A stretch of 64,000 nucleotides of DNA from Henriciella sp. (GTDB taxonomy: Bacteria > Pseudomonadota > Alphaproteobacteria > Caulobacterales > Hyphomonadaceae), in assembly GCA_021776655.1 (NCBI GenBank), contig JAJFFK010000027.1:52627-116626 (forward strand), given 5' to 3'. Both the position numbers and the translations under genes were made by a program. This document shows, in pieces, positions 33,488 to 42,044 of the stretch (positions are counted from its first letter, which is position 1; every line of letters starts with the position of its first letter). The notes beneath the pieces are model-generated. The model did not search any database. It was not told where the DNA came from and was given only the letters and a program-made list of their open reading frames with translations.

Positions 33488-36400
33488 TTAGAAGGTTTTT
33501 GATACAGACACGAAGACTTGACGCCCAACCCGGTCATAACCTACGCCAACCGGCACGTTACGGATGTCCTGATTGAAGCCACGAGCATCTTCATCGACAC
33601 GTGGTGGGTCTTGATCAAGCACGTTCTGGACACCAACACGCATTCTCCAATCACCGCCATCATAACCGACTGATACATCGTGATAGAATGTATTATCAGT
33701 ACCAAAACAGCTAGGTACGATGCGACTTGCAGTTCCGCCTGTTTGTGTAGAATCTACACAATTGTTCGGAATATCTGCATCATCAACCTGAGACTGCTTG
33801 CCGATAAGCCGGGTTTGCCAGAAAAAGTCAATATCGCCAACATTCAAACGTTGAAACATTGAGGCACGCCATTTTGGGTTGCCTATTTCGCCAACACGAT
33901 CGGTGAAGACAGCAGGTGCGCCAGGAAGAATAACCGTTTGGCTGATTTCTTTAGACCTGGTTGCCTGACCAGAGACAGAGTAGTTCATCTCTTGGCCACG
34001 GTAGGAGAAGTCCGTGTTAAACGCGGCGTTAAAGTCCCAACCATTTGCATTTTCCTGAGCAATGTTGAACGGCGTTGCGTCAACCTCGTTCAGGAAGCCA
34101 GTGTTTGGGTCACGCAAACGTCGTGTACAGAACGGATCGTCCGGGAACGAATTCGAGGTGTAGCATTCGCCGACCAGGAAGTTAGCTGACGGCTCGAAAA
34201 CCGATCCTTTGATCTCAATGTCAAAGTAGCTCGCACTGAACTGCAGGTCGAATGAGTCAAAGAACGGCTGTTCGATAACAAACCCCAACGAATAAGAAGT
34301 CGATTCTTCCGGATCTAGGCCGACATTACCGGCGCTGAAGGTTTCTACTTGTCCTGTATTGATGCCGATGGCCAGTGAGAATGGATCGAGACCCTCGGTT
34401 TGGCAGTTAACCAAAACATCCGGGTTACGACCATCAAGGTCACCAACACCATCACCATCAGCATCAGCTCCTGGTGTATAGGCATCAAGCACACCATCAC
34501 CATCTGTATCAGACTGAGCCAGTGTTGGCACTTCACATGGGTCTGTCACGTTGGCAAAGCCAGACTGACCAGCAAGGAACAGTTCCCGCAGGTTTGGCGC
34601 CCGGAAGGACGTACCATATGTCCCGCGAAGGGTCAGGAAATCAGTAGGTTCATACCGAACTTTACCGGCATAAGTCGAGTTCCGGCCATAGAATTCATGA
34701 TCGACCAGACGGCCAGCCAATTCAAATTCCAAGTTGTGGATTAGAGGCTGGTTCTTAATAACTGGTACCACGAGTTCACCAAAGATTTCGAACAAGTCAA
34801 CATCACCGCTTGTCGGGCGATCAAGGAAGAAGCCTGATCCTAGTCCTCTCGCCGTGACGTCGTCTGACCTGGTCTCGATTGCATCCTCACGCCACTCGAT
34901 ACCAATCAAAGCTTGAAGAGGCCCTGCAGGCAGTTCGAATACGGGTCCGGTAATATATGCACCGGCAATGGTCTCGTCGACGAATGTCGTTGAGCTACGG
35001 TTGCCGGATAGATAATCAAGCAAGCGCGGATCTTCAAACTGTGGTGCCTCGCCATTGACCGGGTACAACCCACCGAAAAACGGATTGAACGGAATACAAG
35101 GTTCAAGCGACTCACCTGGGCTGAACGGTGCATTCGGGTTTGGCGTTGGGGCACAAACAACTGTACCTGTGGCCGGGTCAATTACCGTGTTCAAGGATCG
35201 AATCAGGTTTTCCTCAAGAATCACACCGCGAGACGAATAACCCTGCGACCGCGTGTAACCCCCAAACATCTCATATTCCCAATCACCCAGACCTTCGGTG
35301 ATGAAGCCGAGGTCGCCGCGAAGCCCGGCAATGCCGCGATACTGCGTGAGTTCCGATTCAACACCAGAAGGTGTCGGGTCTAGGGGACGCATAGTGAAAT
35401 TCGCGTTTGGTCCAACACCACCCAGCGTAAATCCGGATAGTTGGATAAACGGATTGTTGGGCTGTACTGCGACATCAATCACACCTGGGCGGCCCTTAAA
35501 CTGGGATTGCCGATTTGATAGGCTGAATTCCATGAAGGCTTCAGTTCCGGGGAGTGAGTCAATGTTCATAGTGCCGGTTGCGAAAATTGCGGCGCGTTGA
35601 AAGCTTGGCAGCACTTGCAGGTTTTCGTTCTGCAAGACTGTAAGGCCGGTCAAAGCATTGAAATTTCCGCCGAGGTCAGCGAGTTCGAAGTTAGGAATGC
35701 CCGCGACAGGGTTTGTTGTTCCATTACGTCCGAGTAAAATAGCGCCGAATGGGAAAGCTGCAAAGCTTTGGGACTGAACCGAAGTACCCAATTCTATCCC
35801 GTCTTCGGTAATATCAACCGCACCACACACTCGCTGGCCGGCAAAATCTGGCCAGTTGTCGCCTTGTGCGGTTGTCTGCATCCAGTCACGTGAACAGCCA
35901 AGCAGCTCTTCTTGACGGAAATATTCGCCAGAAATCACGAATTTGGCGCTATCATTGCCAACTCCGGCAATAAAATTGAGACGAGTAGACTCGCCACCTT
36001 CTTCCAATGTTTGGTTCAAGTTGCCACCGATCTCAAGACCTGTAAATTCGTCTTTAAGGATGATGTTCACAACCCCGGCAACGGCATCAGAACCATAAAC
36101 CGATGAAGCGCCGTCAAGCAGGATTTCGGTACGCTCAACCATAGAGCTTGGGATCAGGCTGATGTCAGCAAATGATGGCGCGCCTTCGATACCCGCAGGG
36201 GCATAACGGCGACCATTGATCAGGACCAAAGTTCGTTCTGGATCAAGACCACGAAGCGCAACTGACGAAGCACCAGGGCCAGCATCTGAGACGAAGCTCG
36301 AATTGAGTTGTTGGTCGAGCTGCGCACCCTGGACAACCGATGTTGTCCGTAGCGCCTCGGCAAAATCAAGGAAACCAGCGTCTGCAATTGTATCACCATC

Positions 36401-36634
36401 CAGAACCTGAACCGGTGAGGTTGAAGTGAATGAATTGCGCGCGATCCGGGAACCGGTGATAATCACTTTGTCTTGACGGGCTTCGTCTTCTTCGTCGACT
36501 TCTTCAATGACAACAACAGTTTCATCGTCTGTTGCCGCATCTTGTGCGATTGCAGCGCTGGCCCATAGGCCGCCTGCGACACTGGCAAGCAACGTGGTTG
36601 CAAACAGCTTATTTTTAAACAGATCCGTTTTCAC
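33488..36634 (-). CDS. TonB-dependent outer membrane receptor with a calcium-repeat insertion
   Basis: A 1048-residue receptor: signal peptide (TTLLASVAGGLWASAAIAQ), acidic N-terminal linker, plug domain (ITGSRIARNSFTSTSPVQVLD, GLDPERTLVLINGRR, SVYGSDAVAGVVNIIL), and a 22-strand-type barrel ending in aromatic F (RQVFVSVSKTF). It takes up an unidentified ligand using TonB energy; no sugar or iron specificity is evident. An unusual insertion of DTDGDGVLD and DADGDGVGD repeats sits near residues 695-725, probably an external loop. Transcribed alone; intrinsic terminator follows. Confidence 0.95.
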   Translation of the reverse strand: MKTDLFKNKLFATTLLASVAGGLWASAAIAQDAATDDETVVVIEEVDEEDEARQDKVIITGSRIARNSFTSTSPVQVLDGDTIADAGFLDFAEALRTTSVVQGAQLDQQLNSSFVSDAGPGASSVALRGLDPERTLVLINGRRYAPAGIEGAPSFADISLIPSSMVERTEILLDGASSVYGSDAVAGVVNIILKDEFTGLEIGGNLNQTLEEGGESTRLNFIAGVGNDSAKFVISGEYFRQEELLGCSRDWMQTTAQGDNWPDFAGQRVCGAVDITEDGIELGTSVQSQSFAAFPFGAILLGRNGTTNPVAGIPNFELADLGGNFNALTGLTVLQNENLQVLPSFQRAAIFATGTMNIDSLPGTEAFMEFSLSNRQSQFKGRPGVIDVAVQPNNPFIQLSGFTLGGVGPNANFTMRPLDPTPSGVESELTQYRGIAGLRGDLGFITEGLGDWEYEMFGGYTRSQGYSSRGVILEENLIRSLNTVIDPATGTVVCAPTPNPNAPFSPGESLEPCIPFNPFFGGLYPVNGEAPQFEDPRLLDYLSGNRSSTTFVDETIAGAYITGPVFELPAGPLQALIGIEWREDAIETRSDDVTARGLGSGFFLDRPTSGDVDLFEIFGELVVPVIKNQPLIHNLEFELAGRLVDHEFYGRNSTYAGKVRYEPTDFLTLRGTYGTSFRAPNLRELFLAGQSGFANVTDPCEVPTLAQSDTDGDGVLDAYTPGADADGDGVGDLDGRNPDVLVNCQTEGLDPFSLAIGINTGQVETFSAGNVGLDPEESTSYSLGFVIEQPFFDSFDLQFSASYFDIEIKGSVFEPSANFLVGECYTSNSFPDDPFCTRRLRDPNTGFLNEVDATPFNIAQENANGWDFNAAFNTDFSYRGQEMNYSVSGQATRSKEISQTVILPGAPAVFTDRVGEIGNPKWRASMFQRLNVGDIDFFWQTRLIGKQSQVDDADIPNNCVDSTQTGGTASRIVPSCFGTDNTFYHDVSVGYDGGDWRMRVGVQNVLDQDPPRVDEDARGFNQDIRNVPVGVGYDRVGRQVFVSVSKTF

Positions 36635-36970
36635 GATCTAACTCCCTCTGAGATACAACGCGCTTGCCCACTCTGAAGGCGCACGCGTCCTTTAATGCGA
36701 AAATAGCATTACGCATGCGCAATCTCTGAAACGCCAAGCTTGCGGCGTCAATTGATACGGGCCGCATTTGTCGCCTTTAGCTGTAGGCTGTTTTACTGTG
36801 TGTTGATTTTGCCACATTTACGCCATGATTTGGGGGCGATTATTTCTGATAAGCCGTTTTTTGGGACAGAAATGCCCCTTTCCGTGTTGTCGCTGTGGTA
36901 GATTACCCAGTGTGCCGCGCCACTGTCTCAGCGCCGCTTGACGCCCGTCGCAGGGCAGGGCACCCCATTC
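36635..36970. other. Intergenic region upstream of the TonB receptor and nuclease genes
   Basis: This 336-base gap separates divergent genes, so it should hold promoters for both. It is AT-richer than its neighbours, but I see no clear -35/-10 pair, no Fur-type palindrome and no repeat copy. No open frame here looks coding. Confidence 0.5.
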
Positions 36971-37438
36971 ATGATGCGCGCGCTTTGCCTCCTTCTCCCC
37001 GTCAGTCTGGCAGCTTGCAGCGCCGCAACTCTGCCTGAGCCTGACAATCTCTGCGCGACTCAGTCAGGCTGCGTCTCGGCCCCGGCGCGTGATGTGATCG
37101 CGGTCGATGGCGACACGTTTGAGCTACGCCGTCTGACCATGGATGGCGAGCAGCGCATCCGCCTGCGCCTGATCGGCTGGGACGCGCCCGAGACCGGCGA
37201 CAGCGCCAATTGCCCCTCCGAAGACGCTCTCGGCCAGCAAGTCGAAGCCCGCGCCAAAGCCCTGTTCGAGGCTGGCCAGACCCTCACTTTCCTGCCCGAG
37301 GGGACAGATCGTTTCGGCCGCACCCGCGCGCATGTCTGGCTCGATGGGCGTCACATTGGCTGGCTGCTGGCCGGTGAGGGCCTCGCCGCCGAGTGGCCGC
37401 CGCACGCCATCAAGCCCGACTGGTGCGCCGCGCCATGA
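36971..37438 (+). CDS. Lipoprotein thermonuclease (SNase fold)
   Basis: A 155-residue staphylococcal nuclease-like protein with a lipobox signal (LCLLLPVSLAACS). Nuclease features: VIAVDGDTFEL, RIRLRLIGWDAPETGD and DRFGRTRAHVWLDG, giving the Asp, Arg and Glu/Asp residues of the active site in their usual order. It would degrade nucleic acids in the periplasm or at the outer membrane. Start ATG 36971 (36974 also possible). It overlaps the YjbR gene by four bases. Confidence 0.85.
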   Translation: MMRALCLLLPVSLAACSAATLPEPDNLCATQSGCVSAPARDVIAVDGDTFELRRLTMDGEQRIRLRLIGWDAPETGDSANCPSEDALGQQVEARAKALFEAGQTLTFLPEGTDRFGRTRAHVWLDGRHIGWLLAGEGLAAEWPPHAIKPDWCAAP

Positions 37439-37761
37439 GTAGCGCTAACGACCTCCGCCGCTTTGCCCTGTCACTGCCTGACGCGGCTGAGCGCCCGCAT
37501 TTTGACCGCGCCAGCTTCCGCGTCGACGCCCCGAAAGGCAAAATCTTCGCGACCATGCCCGCCGACGGCGCAACCGCTAATCTGATGCTGAGCCGCGACG
37601 AGCAAGACATGCTGTGCGCCGCCGAGCCGAGTATCTTCGCGCCGGTCCCGAACAAATGGGGCGAGAAGGGCGCTACTATAATGACCCTGGCCAAGGCCGA
37701 CGCGGCGACGCTGCAATCGGCGCTGACCATGGCCTGGCGCCGCGCTCACCCAAAGCCCTAG
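37435..37761 (+). CDS. MmcQ/YjbR family DNA-binding protein
   Basis: A 108-residue YjbR/MmcQ fold protein (FALSLPDAAERPHFDRASFRVDA at the N-terminus, then KIFATMPADGATANLMLS, and the C-terminal LTMAWRRAHPKP). The family has a CyaY-like fold proposed to bind DNA; its cellular role is unknown. The start ATG 37435 overlaps the nuclease stop (ATGA). Its stop overlaps the stop of the convergent gene on the minus strand. Confidence 0.85.
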   Translation: MSSANDLRRFALSLPDAAERPHFDRASFRVDAPKGKIFATMPADGATANLMLSRDEQDMLCAAEPSIFAPVPNKWGEKGATIMTLAKADAATLQSALTMAWRRAHPKP

Positions 37762-38441
37762 ATCGCCGGGCCGTCATAGCCCGCCGGCAGCAGGCTACGG
37801 ACATAGTCGCGCAGCACGTCGTCGTCCATCGCATCAAGCTCGGCCAAGGTCCGCATCGGCTGGCCCGATGCGCCGATCTCACGCTCGGCCTCCGGCTCGC
37901 CCTCAACCTCACGGATCAACGCGTCGAGCGACGCCTCGCGCCGCCGCTTGGTCCGCCACGCCCGCAACAGTCGATCCGCCTCACTGATCTCCTCGCAGGC
38001 CAGCGCCGCGCGCACCGCCTTGAGCAAATCCTCCGATGATAAGTCTTCAACCTGTTTCTGCGCCGTGTCGCGCAGCCCATCACGGCGTGCCTCATACTTC
38101 GCCCGCGACGCGGCCTCACCGCCCGTCCAACCCGGATGCCCCGGCCCGGTGATCTGCGCCGGGTGATCCTCGGGCAGCCCGCGCCCGTCATAAAACCGGC
38201 CAGAGCGCGCATAGCCGCCCGGCCCCGGCGGGTGCAACACGGCCGCCCCAATATGGGGGATTGAGGGATACAAATCCGCCAACCGAAAGCCATATAGCTT
38301 GGCCCACCGTGCATAGCTCGACGAAGCAATCCCGAGTGTCGCCCGTATCGCCACAGGCCCCTCACCACCGCGCGCCCGGCGCTCCGCCTCGGCGCACAGG
38401 ACGCGGCGTTCAGCCATAGAAAGAGTCCGCAAGTCGACCAT
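37758..38441 (-). CDS. Hypothetical protein with probable HTH segment
   Basis: A 227-residue protein not recognised. Residues 20-50 (RGGEGPVAIRATLGIASSSYARWAKLYG) have the look of a helix-turn-helix, as in small terminases or transposase-like regulators. The middle contains a GYARSGRFYDGRGLPEDHPAQITGPG region, and the C-terminus is helical and acidic (AELDAMDDDVLRDYVRSLLPAG). Strong coding bias and length support a real gene. ATG 38441 or 38420 could be the start. A phage packaging role would be speculative. Confidence 0.6.
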   Translation of the reverse strand: MVDLRTLSMAERRVLCAEAERRARGGEGPVAIRATLGIASSSYARWAKLYGFRLADLYPSIPHIGAAVLHPPGPGGYARSGRFYDGRGLPEDHPAQITGPGHPGWTGGEAASRAKYEARRDGLRDTAQKQVEDLSSEDLLKAVRAALACEEISEADRLLRAWRTKRRREASLDALIREVEGEPEAEREIGASGQPMRTLAELDAMDDDVLRDYVRSLLPAGYDGPAI

Positions 38442-38500
38442 CAGGAGAGCGTATATCGGGTGAGCATTGGGTCGGATTGAGCGCCCGAAAATTCTCTAAA

Positions 38501-38544
38501 CCTGTCATCCCGGAAAGCTTGTCAAAGCATATCCGGGACACCCG
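38501..38544. repeat. Dispersed palindromic repeat (TCATCCCGGA family)
   Basis: The unit runs from CCTGTCATCCCGGAA through a hairpin spacer to ATATCCGGGACACCCG. It shares arms with the copies at 1308, 48567 and 63592. Confidence 0.75.
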
Positions 38545-38578
38545 TGGGGACCCGCCATGTTTACGCGATAAACAACCC

Positions 38579-38612
38579 GGCGGGCCCCCACGGGTGTTAA
38601 GGCCCGCCCTAC
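38579..38612 (-). repeat. REP B element, left copy flanking RAYT 2
   Basis: On the minus strand it reads GTAGGGCGGGCCTTAACACC and ends GGGGGCCCGCC, with a GGCGGGCC-type stem. It is the inverted partner of the copy at 39341-39374 on the other side of the RAYT gene. Confidence 0.82.
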
Positions 38613-38670
38613 AGCATCGCAAAGCGATGCATGTCTATCCGTCAAAATCCAAGCTTCCGATTGCTCCGGA

Positions 38671-38729
38671 CTTGATCCGGGGTCTCCCACAACCCGCCCG
38701 GACTCAATCGCACGAGACCCCGGATCAAG
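38671..38729. repeat. Inverted pair of GAGACCCCGGATCAAG repeats
   Basis: CTTGATCCGGGGTCTC (38671-38686) and GAGACCCCGGATCAAG (38714-38729) are exact inverse complements over 16 bases. Further members occur at 48731-48760 and, diverged, near 63897 and 63944, so this is another chromosome-wide repeat family, here as a palindromic pair. Confidence 0.8.
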
Positions 38730-38788
38730 TAGGGCGGGGTTTACATCGCCATGACGCGAGCCACCTCCAACCAATAACTCAACACACC

Positions 38789-38815
38789 AAAATGGCGGGT
38801 TGAAACCCGCCCTAC
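38789..38815 (-). repeat. REP A element, left copy flanking RAYT 2
   Basis: The plus strand reads AAAATGGCGGGTTGAAACCC followed by GCCCTAC; on the minus strand it begins GTAGGGCGGGTTTCAACCCG. The stem GGCGGGTT/AACCCGCC is perfect. An identical copy in the same orientation lies at 39393-39419. Confidence 0.85.
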
Positions 38816-38834
38816 CTTGCCTCAAAATCGAACC

Positions 38835-39344
38835 ATGCCAAATTACCGACGCCTGTTTTACCCTGGTGGCACCTACTTCTTCACCATCAATCTGGCGGAC
38901 AGGTCGTCCGATCTCTTGGTTGGTTATATCGACGATCTCCGCGCGAGCTGGAAAGCGGTCGAAACCAGATACCCCTTCGAAACCATCGCGGTCGTCATAT
39001 TGCCTGAACATATCCATACAATCTGGACGCTGCCACCGGATGACCAAGACTTTGCCCGCCGTATATCAATGCTCAAAGCGGGCTTCACCCGCCGCCTCCC
39101 AGAACCCCTCAAATCAACCGGTCGCAAAGGTGAACGCGGTATCTGGCAACCACGCTATTGGGAGCACTTGATCCGTGACGAGAAGGATTTCGAAGCACAC
39201 GTCAATTACATTCACCACAATCCGGTCAAACACGGCCACGCCGCCCATCCCGACGATTGGCCCCACAGCACATGGCACCGCTTCAAACGCGACTACGATC
39301 AGGAGTGGAAACCCGTAGATTTAGATAAAACGGGCGAACCGTAG
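38835..39344 (+). CDS. REP-associated tyrosine transposase (RAYT), copy 2
   Basis: A 169-residue Y1 transposase homologous to copy 1: NYRRLFYPGGTYFFTINLADRSSDLL at the N-terminus, metal-binding LPEHIHTIWTLPP, and catalytic-tyrosine region HVNYIHHNPVKHGHA. Its stop codon TAG is the TAG of the GTAG that opens REP B on its right side. ATG 38835 chosen over an upstream TTG. Flanked by REP A direct copies and REP B inverted copies. Confidence 0.93.
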   Translation: MPNYRRLFYPGGTYFFTINLADRSSDLLVGYIDDLRASWKAVETRYPFETIAVVILPEHIHTIWTLPPDDQDFARRISMLKAGFTRRLPEPLKSTGRKGERGIWQPRYWEHLIRDEKDFEAHVNYIHHNPVKHGHAAHPDDWPHSTWHRFKRDYDQEWKPVDLDKTGEP

Positions 39345-39374
39345 GGCGGGCCTTAACACCCGTGGGGGCCCGCC
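39341..39374 (+). repeat. REP B element, right copy flanking RAYT 2
   Basis: Begins GTAGGGCGGGCCTTAACACC and ends GTGGGGGCCCGCCG. Inverse complement of the copy at 38579-38612, making a RAYT unit bounded by inverted REPs. It overlaps the last codon of the transposase gene. Confidence 0.85.
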
Positions 39375-39392
39375 GCCTTCAAAATCAATCCC

Positions 39393-39419
39393 AAAATGGC
39401 GGGTTGAAACCCGCCCTAC
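39393..39419 (-). repeat. REP A element, right copy, overlapping uvrB stop
   Basis: Identical to the copy at 38789-38815 over 27 bases. On the minus strand its GTAG supplies the TAG stop codon of uvrB (39416-39418), so the repeat sits exactly at the end of that gene. Confidence 0.85.
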
Positions 39420-41596
39420 AATCCCAACTCCTCTTCCCTTAACCGCTTCACCTCATCGCGCAATCTGGCTGCGTCTTCAAACTCCAGGTTCGCGGCGGCT
39501 TCGCGCATGTCTTTCTCCAGCGCTGTGATCACGGCGCGGAGGTTGTGGCCGCCCGTATAGGTCACGGGGTCTTCGGCCATGCCTTTGACGCGGCGGGATT
39601 TGCCGCCTTTTAGCTGTTGCGCTTTGCCGCCGGGTTTTTCGCCGAGGGCACCGAGAATGTCGGTGACGGCGCGGGTGATCGTGGTGGGTGTAATGCCATG
39701 CTCGAGATTGTGGGTGTGTTGTTTCTCACGGCGTCGGTCGGTCTCGAGCATGGCGCGTTCCATACTGCCGGTCACCCGGTCGGCGTAGAGGATGACCCGC
39801 GCGTCGGCATTGCGCGCGGCGCGGCCGATGGTCTGCACAAGGCTGGTCTCGGAGCGCAGGAAGCCCTCCTTGTCGGCGTCGAGGATCGCCACCAGCGCGC
39901 ATTCGGGGATATCCAGCCCCTCGCGCAGCAGATTGATGCCGACCAGCACGTCAAACTCGCCGAGGCGTAGATCGCGGATGATCTCGATGCGCTCAATCGT
40001 GTCGATGTCGGAGTGCATGTAGCGCACCTTGATGCCCTGTTCGTGCATGAACTCGGTCAGGTCTTCGGACATTTTCTTGGTCAGCGTGGTGACGAGGGTG
40101 CGGAAGCCCTTGGCGGTGGTGGCGCGGATTTCGGCGATCACGTCATCGACCTGATTGGTCGTGCCGGTCGAGACGGGGCGGACCTCAACCGGTGGGTCGA
40201 GCAGGCCGGTCGGGCGGATCACTTGTTCGGTGAAGACGCCGCCAGTGGCCTCGAGCTCCCACTTGCCGGGGGTGGCGCTGACATGCACCGTTTGCGGCCG
40301 CATCGCCTCCCACTCAGCAAATTTGAGCGGGCGATTGTCGAGACAGGACGGCAACCGAAAACCATACTCGGCGAGCGTCGCCTTGCGACTCCTGTCCCCC
40401 TTAAACATAGCCCCCAACTGAGGAACAGTCTGATGACTTTCATCCGCGAAAACGAGCGCATTGTCGGGTAGGTACTCGAACATTGTAGGGGGCGGTTCGC
40501 CGGGTTTCCGACCGGTTAGGTAGCGGCTGTAGTTTTCTATGCCGTTGCATGAGCCGGTCGCGGCCATCATTTCGAGATCGTATTGCACGCGCTGTTGAAT
40601 GCGCTGGGCTTCGAGCAGCTTGCCCTCTTTTTCGAAGTGGGCAAGCGTGGCTTTCAGCTCGGTTTTGATGCTGGTGATCGCTTGGTTCAGCGTTGGGCGC
40701 GGGGTGACGTAGTGGCTGTTCGCATACAGTTTGATCGCTGGCAAGTTCTGGCTTTTGCGTCCGGTCAGTGGATCGAACTCGACAATGCTTTCAAGCTCGT
40801 CGCCGAAGAAGTTCAGCTTCCACGCGCGATCCTCATAGTGCGCTGGGAAGATGTCGAGCACATCACCTTTCGAGCGGAATGTGCCGCGACTGAACGCCAT
40901 GTCATTGCGCGTATATTGCAGCGCCACGAGCAGGCCCGCGACCTCGCGCGGATCAATCCGTTGGCCAACTTCCAGCTTCTGCGTCATCGAGGTGTAGGTC
41001 TCGACCGAACCGATGCCATAGATACACGACACCGAGGCGACGATAATCACATCATCGCGTTCCAAAATTGAGCGCGTTGCCGAATGGCGCATTCGGTCGA
41101 TCGCTTCGTTGATCGAGCTCTCTTTTTCGATGAACAGGTCACGGCGCGGTACATACGCTTCGGGCTGGTAATAGTCATAGTAAGAGACGAAATACTCGAC
41201 GGCATTGTCTGGAAAAAAAGATTTGAACTCGCCGTAAAGCTGCGCGGCAAGCGTCTTGTTCGGGGCGAGAATCAGGGCAGGGCGCTGTACGGCTTCAATG
41301 ATCTTGGCCATCGTGAATGTCTTGCCGGTCCCGGTCGCACCGAGCAGGACATGATCGCGTTCGCCAGAGTTGATGCCTTCAACCAGTTCAGGGATCGCGG
41401 TGACCTGATCGCCTGCGGGTTCATATTCAGAGGCTACGCGAAACCGCTTTCCTCCTTCGATTTTTTCCCAGCGCCGGTCCGGTCTGTGCGGCGTCCACTC
41501 AGAACTTGGCAACAGGCCGACAGCGTCTTTGGCCGCGCCGGACCAGTCGAACGAAGCGGAGGCGTCAGCAACGCCTGAAGAGGATTTCGAAGACAT
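39416..41596 (-). CDS. uvrB: UvrABC excision nuclease subunit B
   Basis: A 726-residue UvrB, the damage-verifying helicase of nucleotide excision repair. Walker A ([17 protein letters not shown]), the beta-hairpin ([14 protein letters not shown]), helicase motifs ([30 protein letters not shown]) and the C-terminal UvrC-binding UVR segment ([27 protein letters not shown]) are all present. I start at ATG 41596 because residues upstream overlap a terminator and lack family similarity. No SOS box of the GTTC-N7-GTTC type is visible upstream. Confidence 0.95.
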   Translation of the reverse strand: MSSKSSSGVADASASFDWSGAAKDAVGLLPSSEWTPHRPDRRWEKIEGGKRFRVASEYEPAGDQVTAIPELVEGINSGERDHVLLGATGTGKTFTMAKIIEAVQRPALILAPNKTLAAQLYGEFKSFFPDNAVEYFVSYYDYYQPEAYVPRRDLFIEKESSINEAIDRMRHSATRSILERDDVIIVASVSCIYGIGSVETYTSMTQKLEVGQRIDPREVAGLLVALQYTRNDMAFSRGTFRSKGDVLDIFPAHYEDRAWKLNFFGDELESIVEFDPLTGRKSQNLPAIKLYANSHYVTPRPTLNQAITSIKTELKATLAHFEKEGKLLEAQRIQQRVQYDLEMMAATGSCNGIENYSRYLTGRKPGEPPPTMFEYLPDNALVFADESHQTVPQLGAMFKGDRSRKATLAEYGFRLPSCLDNRPLKFAEWEAMRPQTVHVSATPGKWELEATGGVFTEQVIRPTGLLDPPVEVRPVSTGTTNQVDDVIAEIRATTAKGFRTLVTTLTKKMSEDLTEFMHEQGIKVRYMHSDIDTIERIEIIRDLRLGEFDVLVGINLLREGLDIPECALVAILDADKEGFLRSETSLVQTIGRAARNADARVILYADRVTGSMERAMLETDRRREKQHTHNLEHGITPTTITRAVTDILGALGEKPGGKAQQLKGGKSRRVKGMAEDPVTYTGGHNLRAVITALEKDMREAAANLEFEDAARLRDEVKRLREEELGL

Positions 41597-41661
41597 GAGA
41601 CCATATGTAGAACATGCCCAGCGAGTCTTAAAGTCAAAACCTGTCAGTCGTGACCTAAAAC

Positions 41662-41692
41662 AAAAAGACCGCCCCGGTTTCAGGGCGGTCTT
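41662..41692 (-). terminator. Intrinsic terminator upstream of uvrB
   Basis: A ten-base-pair stem AAGACCGCCC/GGGCGGTCTT with an eight-base loop; the A-run at 41662-41666 gives a T-run on the minus strand. It ends a transcript that includes the small ORF at 41753-41833, 61 bases before the stem, and precedes the uvrB ATG by 66 bases. Confidence 0.8.
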
Positions 41693-41752
41693 CGTGAGCT
41701 GGTTCAAGCTCCTGAATTCTGACAGCGTTCAACAGGGCTGCCGTGCCTGTAA

Positions 41753-41833
41753 TCAGATGGCTCGCAGAGGTTGCTCCACGAGGTCTCCAATACAAACGAA
41801 CTCAATCGCCTTACCTGGTTTCTCACTTGACAT
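41753..41833 (-). CDS. Candidate 26-codon small ORF with perfect Shine-Dalgarno
   Basis: ATG at 41833-41831 is preceded by AAAGGAGGTGATCC, an uninterrupted complement of the 16S rRNA 3-prime end, ending one base before the start codon. The peptide starts MSSEKPGKAIEFVCIGDL and ends EQPLRAI, with one cysteine and no signal sequence. A stable terminator follows. A one-base forward shift near the stop would extend the frame by about 19 codons. No family is recognised; it could be a small protein or a leader peptide. Confidence 0.5.
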   Translation of the reverse strand: MSSEKPGKAIEFVCIGDLVEQPLRAI

Positions 41834-41999
41834 TGGATCACCTCCTTTCAGTTGTTGAACAATTATCCGAAACGCACGGGTCTCAGATAATTTTAACTAA
41901 GCATGACTCGTGCCTAATGAAATATGAATGTCAGAAAATTTAACCTTATGGCGGCGTCTCGTGCTGGCGAGGAAGCAAGCATATCTCTTCGTACAAACG

Positions 42000-42028
42000 A
42001 AAACCCCGGCGCTAAGGGCCGGGGTTTT
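42000..42028 (-). terminator. Intrinsic terminator after the RcnB-like gene
   Basis: Palindrome AAAACCCCGG/CCGGGGTTTT with a nine-base loop, 17 bases after the minus-strand stop at 42045. The symmetric T-runs mean it could act on both strands. Confidence 0.78.
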
Positions 42029-42044
42029 GGGTGGAAAAGGGTGG

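Larger units (their letters stand above)
38442..38834. other. Repeat-filled intergenic region before RAYT 2
   Basis: No gene is credible here. The stretch contains a copy of the TCATCCCGGA family (38501-38544), a REP of the second RAYT family (38579-38612), an inverted pair CTTGATCCGGGGTCTC / GAGACCCCGGATCAAG (38671-38729), a degenerate GTAG-led REP (38726-38746) and a REP A copy (38789-38815). Confidence 0.7.
41597..42044. other. Intergenic region holding a small ORF, two terminators and an inverted repeat
   Basis: The stretch contains the terminator at 41662-41692, the small ORF at 41753-41833, an imperfect inverted repeat (GCACGGGTC near 41875 and GACTCGTGC near 41905, plus strand) and the terminator at 42000-42028. 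I see no tRNA-like cloverleaf. Confidence 0.55.

Noticed and set aside
41831..41846. GGATCACCTCCTTT on the plus strand resembling the 3-prime end of 16S rRNA
   Set aside because: The sequence before it is not ribosomal. It is the reverse complement of a Shine-Dalgarno for the small ORF on the minus strand.
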